This document shows positions 46,458 through 52,183 of a DNA stretch of 52,183 nt, piece by piece. The DNA is taken from positions 95,206-147,388 of the forward strand of contig NZ_LODI01000035.1 of the NCBI RefSeq assembly GCF_001468485.1, given 5' to 3'. A program made the translations under genes and the position numbers. Numbering within the stretch: the first letter of the stretch is position 1; every line of letters begins with the position of its first letter. The stretch comes from Pseudoalteromonas sp. H71. Lineage in GTDB: Bacteria; Pseudomonadota; Gammaproteobacteria; Enterobacterales; Alteromonadaceae. Under the pieces are notes generated by a model that saw only the letters and a program-made list of their open reading frames with translations, was not told the DNA's origin and did not search any database.

Positions 46458-47081
46458 ATGACTTTAAAAACAAACGCTTTGATTTACTTTTTAGCCTTTT
46501 GCAGTGGCTTTTGCATTATGGGGATTGAGCTTTTAGGAGGGCGTATTTTAGCGCCTTACTTTGGCAGTAGTGTACATATTTGGGGCAGTATTATTACTGT
46601 ATTTATGCTTAGTTTGTCGTTTGGCTACTTGCTTGGCGGTAAGCTGAGTACAAAAAATGCGTCGCTAACAAAATACGGATTAATATTTTTAGTGGCGAGT
46701 ATTATGGTTGTGCCTATTACATTGTTTGCTGAGCCTATAATGGAATTTATTTTTACTCATATTGAAGACAGCCGTTATGGCTCGTTACTCGCCTCTACGG
46801 CTTTATTTTTTATTCCAACCATTATTTTAGGCATGATTTCGCCTTATTCAGTAAGGTTATTGGTTACCGACAGCGAAAAAAGCGGCCAGGTTGCGGGTAT
46901 TTTATATTTTGTAAGCACGCTGGGGAGTGCCCTTGGTACTATTATTACTTCGTTTTACTTTGTACTCGCGTTTGATGTTAACACCATTATTAGCGCCTTT
47001 GCTTTAACGCTTGGCTCACTTGGCGTACTTGCTATTGGTGTTAATAGCTTTGCTGGTAATAAGGAGTTGGCTCATGCTTAA
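46458..47081 (+). CDS. Membrane domain of a spermidine-synthase-like protein
   Basis: A 207-residue protein with about six membrane helices. It matches the N-terminal membrane domain of large fused spermidine-synthase-like proteins, with GIELLGGRILAPYFGSSVHI, LSLSFGYLLGGKL and GILYFVSTLGSALGT. Here it is a separate gene whose stop overlaps the start of the soluble half by 8 bp. The biochemical role of this membrane domain is unknown; it may be a transporter or anchor. Confidence 0.82.
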   Translation: MTLKTNALIYFLAFCSGFCIMGIELLGGRILAPYFGSSVHIWGSIITVFMLSLSFGYLLGGKLSTKNASLTKYGLIFLVASIMVVPITLFAEPIMEFIFTHIEDSRYGSLLASTALFFIPTIILGMISPYSVRLLVTDSEKSGQVAGILYFVSTLGSALGTIITSFYFVLAFDVNTIISAFALTLGSLGVLAIGVNSFAGNKELAHA

Positions 47082-47958
47082 ATATTTATTGTTAGCTGCG
47101 AGCGTCTTTTCGGGTGCAGCAATGAGCGAGGTCATTCATGAAGAACGCTCTTTGTATCGAAATATAATTGTTGATGAAACTCGCGACTTACGTTGCCTAA
47201 AATTTAACACTAAAAGTAGCCAAACAAGTCAAAGTTGCATGTACAAAAACGACCCCGACAAGCTCGTATTTAACTACACCAAGCTTACTTTTGCGAGCTT
47301 GTTAGTAACCGAAAACCCTAAAAACGTGCTGGTTATAGGCTTAGGTGGCGGCACGCTTTCTAATGTTATTCATGAGCTTTACCCTGGCGCTAAAATTCAT
47401 AATGTTGAAATAGATTCGGCAGTATTAAAAGTAGCCCGCGATTACTTTAATTTTATAGAAACCGATAACGTTACATCAAGCGTGCAAGACGGCCGTATAT
47501 TTATAAAACGCGCGGCTATTAAAAAGCAAAAATATGATTGGATCATTCTTGATGCATTCAATGGCGATTACATTCCTGAGCATTTGCTTACCAAAGAGTT
47601 TTTTGAAGAAGTACAAAGCGTACTGGCTGATGGGGGCGTGATTGCTGCTAATACGTTTTCGAGCAGCAAGTTATACGAGCATGAGTCGGCAACGTACCAC
47701 AGCGTATTTGGCGATTTTATTAATGTAAGCCGCGCTAATCGAAGCAACCGTATTATTTTAGCGGGCATTAAAACTATGCCAACACAGGCGCAACTTAACG
47801 AACGTGCTAAAGCGCTTGAGTCAAAGCTTAAAAAATATGATATAGATATAAACGCCATAAGCAATTACATGCAGTACACAAAAAACAGTCAAGATTGGCC
47901 TAAAAATACCAAAATACTGACCGATCAATACTCCCCTGCTAACCTACTTAACTTTTAA
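47074..47958 (+). CDS. Spermidine-synthase-like methyltransferase-fold protein
   Basis: A 294-residue protein with an N-terminal hydrophobic segment (MLKYLLLAASVFSGAAMS), then a Rossmann aminopropyltransferase fold. It has VLVIGLGGGTLSNVI (dinucleotide/SAM loop), HNVEIDSAVLKVARDYF, VQDGRIFIK and WIILDAFNGDYIPEHLLT. It pairs with the membrane half upstream. AAGGAG at 47060-47065 fixes the start at ATG 47074; the longer frame from 47011 overlaps the previous gene. Whether it makes spermidine is doubtful, since membrane-fused relatives are largely uncharacterised. Confidence 0.82.
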   Translation: MLKYLLLAASVFSGAAMSEVIHEERSLYRNIIVDETRDLRCLKFNTKSSQTSQSCMYKNDPDKLVFNYTKLTFASLLVTENPKNVLVIGLGGGTLSNVIHELYPGAKIHNVEIDSAVLKVARDYFNFIETDNVTSSVQDGRIFIKRAAIKKQKYDWIILDAFNGDYIPEHLLTKEFFEEVQSVLADGGVIAANTFSSSKLYEHESATYHSVFGDFINVSRANRSNRIILAGIKTMPTQAQLNERAKALESKLKKYDIDINAISNYMQYTKNSQDWPKNTKILTDQYSPANLLNF

Positions 47959-47965
47959 TATGCAA

Positions 47966-47994
47966 TGTGCCTAACCATTGTGTTGTTAGGCGCA
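47966..47994. terminator. Hairpin between convergent genes
   Basis: TGTGCCTAAC pairs with GTTAGGCGCA (one G-U) around a 9-nt loop, between the convergent spermidine-synthase-like and arfB genes. T-runs are poor on both sides. Confidence 0.45.
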
Positions 47995-48011
47995 GCCATT
48001 TAGGTTTGTTG

Positions 48012-48425
48012 TTAAAATTTAATATTACCGCGCAGTGCTTTAGTTTGGCCGTGTTTGGTTTTTTTATCCATGCGTTTACGCTGCGAGTTACGGCTTGGCT
48101 TGGTTGCGCGGCGGGCTTTGTTAACCTTTGTTGCGCTTAATATGAGATCTTTTAAACGTTTTAACGCGTCTTCGCGGTTGAGCTCTTGAGTACGGTGGCT
48201 TTGTGCTTTAATGATGAGAACCCCCTCTTTGGTGATCCTCGAATCGTTTAAAGCAAGTAAACGTTCTTTGTAAAAGTCAGGTAATTTAGAGCGATTAATA
48301 TCAAAACGTAAATGAATGGCGCTGGCTACTTTGTTAACGTTTTGGCCACCGGCACCCTGAGAACGAATAGCGGTGAGCTCTAATTCCCACTCATCAATAG
48401 TGACTGTATTTGAAATTGTTAACAT
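48012..48425 (-). CDS. arfB: Alternative ribosome-rescue factor / peptidyl-tRNA hydrolase ArfB
   Basis: A 137-residue class I release-factor-like protein. The catalytic GGQ is at residues 26-28 in QGAGGQNVNKVAS. The C-terminus is the long basic tail (KARRATKPSRNSQRKRMDKK) that enters the mRNA channel of stalled ribosomes. No codon-recognition domain is present, as expected for ArfB/YaeJ. The gene stands alone. Confidence 0.95.
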   Translation of the reverse strand: MLTISNTVTIDEWELELTAIRSQGAGGQNVNKVASAIHLRFDINRSKLPDFYKERLLALNDSRITKEGVLIIKAQSHRTQELNREDALKRLKDLILSATKVNKARRATKPSRNSQRKRMDKKTKHGQTKALRGNIKF

Positions 48426-48635
48426 TGCGTTCAGTTTCCGTTGTTAAAAATGCATTGTACCATTTGTACATTGACTTAGGGTGAATAAGACTAATGGGCA
48501 GTAATGTTAAGTTGAGTAAACAATGACGCCAATAGACAAGTTTAGATTGGCATATGCAATTATTTAGTTTTTAATTGCGCAGCCCTTATACGGGCCTAAT
48601 ATAATAATCGATTTTCGATAATAGGAAGTACCTGC

Positions 48636-49205
48636 ATGAAAAAATTACTTGTATCACTGAGCTTGTTAGCGATGAGCTTTTCTGGTTTTGCTAAAGATAT
48701 CACCGAGGGTGACTTACAAAGCTACATGAAAGCTCTACCTGCTGTTACAAGCTGGGCGAGCTCGCAAGATGCGTTAAAAAACGTTGACTTAGGTAGCATG
48801 CTAGGCGCAACCGCAGATCAAACTACAGCAGAACAAGGTGCGCTTGCAAATACAGCCCTTAACATGATTAAAGAGCAATCATTGTATAAAAGTTTTGCGA
48901 GTGTCACTACTCGCTACGGCTTTACGCCTGAGCAGTTAATTACTGTTGGTTCAGAAGTGTCTATGGCGTACATAGAAAATCTTAAATCGGGTTTGTCTGA
49001 TGAAAATAAAGCAACAGCAAATTCACTAATGGGTGGCTTTCAAAGCATGAAGAGCGCTAAAGATAAAGGCGCTACATCGTTAATGGGGTCGTTAGGTAAT
49101 GCGTCAAGCGCTGCTGATACAAACGAACCTCTTGTTAGCGAGAGCAACTTGGCATTAGTAAGTGAATACATGCCACAGCTTAAAAAATTGTTTGCACTTT
49201 TATAA
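48636..49205 (+). CDS. Exported alpha-helical protein of unknown function
   Basis: A 189-residue protein with signal peptide MKKLLVSLSLLAMSFSGFAK. The mature part is helical, alanine- and serine-rich and cysteine-free, with acidic start DITEGDLQSYM and end EYMPQLKKLFALL. It resembles small periplasmic proteins of unknown function in marine gammaproteobacteria. It is monocistronic, followed by a strong terminator at 49242-49265. Confidence 0.72.
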   Translation: MKKLLVSLSLLAMSFSGFAKDITEGDLQSYMKALPAVTSWASSQDALKNVDLGSMLGATADQTTAEQGALANTALNMIKEQSLYKSFASVTTRYGFTPEQLITVGSEVSMAYIENLKSGLSDENKATANSLMGGFQSMKSAKDKGATSLMGSLGNASSAADTNEPLVSESNLALVSEYMPQLKKLFALL

Positions 49206-49241
49206 GTTAACCAGCGTTCTCGTTAAGTTAATAAACACTTT

Positions 49242-49265
49242 AAGGTGGCATTTGCCACCTTTTTT
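49242..49265 (+). terminator. Terminator after exported helical protein
   Basis: AAGGTGGCA (49242-49250) pairs with TGCCACCTT (49253-49261), followed by a T-run. Confidence 0.9.
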
Positions 49266-49336
49266 AATGCCTAAAATAAGTGCATAAAGCTTATTTAGTT
49301 CTACAATTTAGGTATGTTTTATTTGGGTTTGACTTT

Positions 49337-49672
49337 ATGAAAACGTGGTACGTAGTGGTAAGTATATTGTTATTTTGCAGTGCCTACTTTTCGGTGTTTG
49401 CGCTTGCTAAATCAAGCAAAACATTTAGCGCAGGCGTTATAGCTCAAGAGCAGCACTTCCCTATAAAAGAATTAAAGCTGGGTAACTATGCGCGTTGCAC
49501 AGTTATTTCAGCTCAAAAAGAAGATGCTTTTTATTCTGCTTGTTATTTAAAGCGTGAACAAAAATCAAATTGGATTGCAGAGTCAGCGGGCGCGCGCTGT
49601 GAAATAAAATGCGAATCTTATGCCGATAGTAATGGAAATATTAGCGAGCATTACTTTACTACCTTAAAGTAA
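49337..49672 (+). CDS. Small exported protein of unknown function
   Basis: A 111-residue protein with an N-terminal hydrophobic segment (TWYVVVSILLFCSAYFSVFA) that is a signal peptide or anchor. The remainder has four cysteines (ARCTVIS, YSACYLK, ARCEIKC) that could form two disulphides. No family was recognised. I chose ATG 49337; the frame is open to 49280. Its end overlaps the convergent usher-like gene by 14 bp. Confidence 0.6.
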   Translation: MKTWYVVVSILLFCSAYFSVFALAKSSKTFSAGVIAQEQHFPIKELKLGNYARCTVISAQKEDAFYSACYLKREQKSNWIAESAGARCEIKCESYADSNGNISEHYFTTLK

Positions 49673-52183
49673 CAATACTTTCCCACGATTTTTTTATTGG
49701 TGTGGCAAGTTCTTTTATTTGCTTACTGATGTTTGTATCGCATGCATCTTGTTGTTGCGGTTTATGTGGGCCAGAAAGCATTAACAAGTGTTTTTTACCT
49801 TTTATATTTTTATCAAGAACAAACAAGGATGGGTTTGCGTTTAGCACATTAGTTTTTAGTGACTTTTTTGAGGTATAAGCTGCATATTGGCAAAAATATA
49901 GCGTGGCTTTGTTAGCTTTTTCAGTTTCCCATAAGCCCATTAGCTGCCAATCTAAAGAGGCATAGCGCCTCGCATCAACCATAAAACTTCCATAAAGAGC
50001 TGGGGTTGAATAAACCGCATTAATGGTTGTTTGCGCCTTTTTAGCATTTGAATAGGGGCCAGCTACTAAGTAGTAGTTATCTCGATTTTGATGTTTGTAT
50101 AACCTCAATGGGTATTTATCCCAATCTACTTTATTAGCAACAATAAGGGCTGATTCAAACTGCTTAAACACGCCTAATTGAACAAAATACGCAGTGTTAT
50201 TTGTGTTTATTACTGGCGCTTTAGGTGTGCTGGCAAGCATCGAAGAGCTTTGAGTGTGCAGTACAATGTCTTGTAATATTATGGTGTCACCGGTTTTAGA
50301 GGTAATGATATGCTCTGGTAAGTTTTTAACACTCAGTTGAGGGGTGTCAGTGTTTGTGTTTTGAACTGAAAGAGTGTATTTGCCCTGCGTTATATTGGCA
50401 AAATAATAGTAACCATCGTATTCTGTTACTGTGCTGTATGTTTTATCTGAATCTATGTCGTGTAAGCTCACAGTAATACCTGCAGCAGGTTTGCTCATTC
50501 CATTAACTGAAATATAAACGGTCCCCTCCACCTCATTAAATATCACCATAGGTATGCTAATTTTAGTTTGCCCTCCTCTGTGGGCGTTTGTTTTAATTTT
50601 TCTGCGTGTTGGCTGTAAATATGGATTAGGTAAAGAGCGTAAATCCACATCTAAAATTTGTCCGCCATGGCTACTGGGTAACAAAATTTTTCCATCGCTA
50701 TTTGTATATTTATCTCGCCATTTGTAGTTACCCGTAAACTTTACATCTTGGAGTGGCTCATCGCCGTCATCAAATAGTTGATTTTCGTTCCAATCAATAA
50801 ACGAAGAGGCTTCTATTTGCCCTGCACTCAGCGACCTAGGAGTATCAAATACAAAATCTGTTTTTAGGTGATCAAAGCTAAATGTACCATTTAAGCCAAA
50901 CGATAAAAGCCAATCGCCATGACTGTCATATTGCCCCGAAAGTTGCACGTTAAACGCGTCGTGTCGATAAGTATATTGATGACTCAGTTTGGTACTTGCT
51001 GCCAAGCTTGGGTTATATGAAATTTGTGTTTGGTTAAAAGTGTCTTGAGTTTGAGGCCAACGTAAATTACTGCTTAAGCTAACAATATCGTTCCCATTTG
51101 AGGGCATCCAGTCTAGTGTGTTTGTTAACTTCCAGGAGTCAATATCGATTGATGCGTAAAGCTGATTGGTTAGTTCGTTATTCTCATCGTTATAAAAAAG
51201 TCGGCTTGCCCAAGTGCCGCCTACAAAATTATTATTAATACCAAACGAGTACGTATTTTTAGCAGCACTGTTTTGGCGCTTTTCGTTTTGCCACCTCATA
51301 GTCCAATTTAACGAGTCAAACATACTCGTTTTACCATTTAAGCTCAGAAGTAGCTTATTTTTAAGAATAGTACTTTGTGGTAAATATAACGCGCTCGAAA
51401 AATTATTTAATAGGCTGTACTCAATATTTACGTTTATGTCGTTGTATAAATCGTTTGAAAGTAGACCCCTAAAGCCTGCAAAAAGAGCATGCCCCGCCTC
51501 AAGTTGATTAGTTGCTAATAAGCGATAGCTGCCATGTTCAGACAGTATATTAAGCCCAGAAGAGATATAACCATTGCTATTTTTATCACCATTTAAGTGG
51601 GTTAGTTGCGCGTCAAACGTGACGTTATCGTTAACCCCATAGGAAACAATACTTTTAAAGGAGTTGCTAAAGGGGGAGTTGTTAGATGCCGCTTGACCAA
51701 ATACGCTTTTATCTGAATTTATTAACTCAACCTGATAACTGATTTTTCCTGGCGATAGGGCGTCTAAGCCTATGGTATATTTTTGGGTCCGTGTTATTTG
51801 CTCCCCTTGCGGACCGAAAAGTTTAATTTCAAAAATGTTGTTTCCGTAAAACGTTTCAATATCGGTAAAGGTCACCAAGTTATTATCATTTGCTTGTGTG
51901 GTTGCTATAAATTGACCGTTTCGGTACAGCTCGGCTTGCCAGCCTGGTAAGGCCGGTTCTTCAATGGTAATAGCTGAAAAGTTTTGTGTAGAGTGTGGAT
52001 TGGCATTAGAAATATAAAACCCCATACCTTGGCTTGCACCTGCAATAAGTGGATCTGATTGCGATTGAATGTCACCTATTTGATAGTGTATACGCTCAAG
52101 AGAGTGATCTTGCGAAGTTAGGTTAAAGTCTTTACTCACTTTAAAAAAGGTATTGGCAGTGTTCTCGCTTTTATTAAATCGGA
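49659..52183 (-). CDS. Usher-like outer-membrane protein with C-terminal SPOR domain (partial)
   Basis: A reading frame of more than 840 codons that is still open at the window's right edge, so the N-terminus is missing; GTG at 52139 is not necessarily the start. The first visible part, LPGWQAELYRNGQFIATTQ to YGNNIFEIKLFGPQG, resembles the usher/TcfC-type plug and barrel entry. A long region of alternating beta strands (outer-membrane barrel) follows. Next come FIDWNENQLFDDGDEPLQ and a carboxypeptidase-regulatory-like repeat (VSLHDIDSDKTYSTVTEYDG). The end is a SPOR-type domain (AYFVQLGVFKQFESALIVAN, YYLVAGPYSNAKKA, about residues 650-715). An alternative-type fimbrial usher is likely, but no chaperone or pilin lies in the window. 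The SPOR end is unusual for an usher. Confidence 0.6.
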   Translation of the reverse strand, partial: RFNKSENTANTFFKVSKDFNLTSQDHSLERIHYQIGDIQSQSDPLIAGASQGMGFYISNANPHSTQNFSAITIEEPALPGWQAELYRNGQFIATTQANDNNLVTFTDIETFYGNNIFEIKLFGPQGEQITRTQKYTIGLDALSPGKISYQVELINSDKSVFGQAASNNSPFSNSFKSIVSYGVNDNVTFDAQLTHLNGDKNSNGYISSGLNILSEHGSYRLLATNQLEAGHALFAGFRGLLSNDLYNDINVNIEYSLLNNFSSALYLPQSTILKNKLLLSLNGKTSMFDSLNWTMRWQNEKRQNSAAKNTYSFGINNNFVGGTWASRLFYNDENNELTNQLYASIDIDSWKLTNTLDWMPSNGNDIVSLSSNLRWPQTQDTFNQTQISYNPSLAASTKLSHQYTYRHDAFNVQLSGQYDSHGDWLLSFGLNGTFSFDHLKTDFVFDTPRSLSAGQIEASSFIDWNENQLFDDGDEPLQDVKFTGNYKWRDKYTNSDGKILLPSSHGGQILDVDLRSLPNPYLQPTRRKIKTNAHRGGQTKISIPMVIFNEVEGTVYISVNGMSKPAAGITVSLHDIDSDKTYSTVTEYDGYYYFANITQGKYTLSVQNTNTDTPQLSVKNLPEHIITSKTGDTIILQDIVLHTQSSSMLASTPKAPVINTNNTAYFVQLGVFKQFESALIVANKVDWDKYPLRLYKHQNRDNYYLVAGPYSNAKKAQTTINAVYSTPALYGSFMVDARRYASLDWQLMGLWETEKANKATLYFCQYAAYTSKKSLKTNVLNANPSLFVLDKNIKGKKHLLMLSGPHKPQQQDACDTNISKQIKELATPIKKSWESIVTLR

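Overview
The window looks like part of the secondary chromosome (chromid) of a marine gammaproteobacterium, most likely Pseudoalteromonas. The coding style is AT-rich (roughly 40% G+C by eye). Genus-typical traits are the cadaverine-type hydroxamate siderophore operon, many GNAT and LysR genes, an exported GH2 beta-galactosidase, a DPP-IV-like lipoprotein and MITE-like repeats with ATACCAATCCG ends. The chromid assignment rests on a plasmid-type parB at the left end followed by five helically phased 19-bp repeats. It is an inference, because no initiator gene lies inside the window.

Layout. 1-1.4 kb: parB and the repeat array. 1.4-7 kb: a SWIM/SNF2 helicase, three near-identical ~165-bp units that look like tandem small-RNA genes (one pair split by a MITE), and rmuC. 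7-17 kb: housekeeping and accessory enzymes (GNAT, MerR with its target ene-reductase, exported LacZ, DJ-1-like protein, DPP-IV). 17.4-20.7 kb: an AT-rich cassette of an OLD-type ATPase, a separate TOPRIM-like protein and a HipB-like repressor with a 50-bp-spaced operator array; this is the best candidate for an undescribed defence system. 20.9-24.8 kb: HPF-like protein, NhaR-like regulator, and the folate-independent methionine synthase pair mesX-mesD. 24.8-26.9 kb: IS3 remnant and an exported protein of unknown function. 27-29.5 kb: LysR/DOPA-dioxygenase-like pair and a HAD dehalogenase. 29.7-37.9 kb: a six-gene siderophore operon behind a Fur-box-like site (decarboxylase, N-hydroxylase, MFS exporter, acyltransferase-NIS synthetase fusion, FhuF-like reductase, membrane acyltransferase). 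37.9-40.8 kb: LysR/VOC pair, GNAT, unknown exported protein. 40.8-43.8 kb: a decay zone with a broken defence-type reverse transcriptase and a truncated amine oxidase. 43.9-52.2 kb: GGCT, LysR/exported protein pair, a spermidine-synthase-like protein split into two genes, arfB, small exported proteins and a partial usher-like outer-membrane protein ending in a SPOR domain.

How the parts fit. The siderophore operon contains synthesis, export and iron-release functions but no TonB receptor, so uptake must be encoded elsewhere. mesX and mesD form a self-contained two-gene methionine synthase. Two intergenic zones (24.8-26.9 and 40.8-43.8 kb) share an identical 26-bp sequence and carry gene fragments, so they look like insertion hot spots. 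No tRNA, rRNA or CRISPR array was seen.
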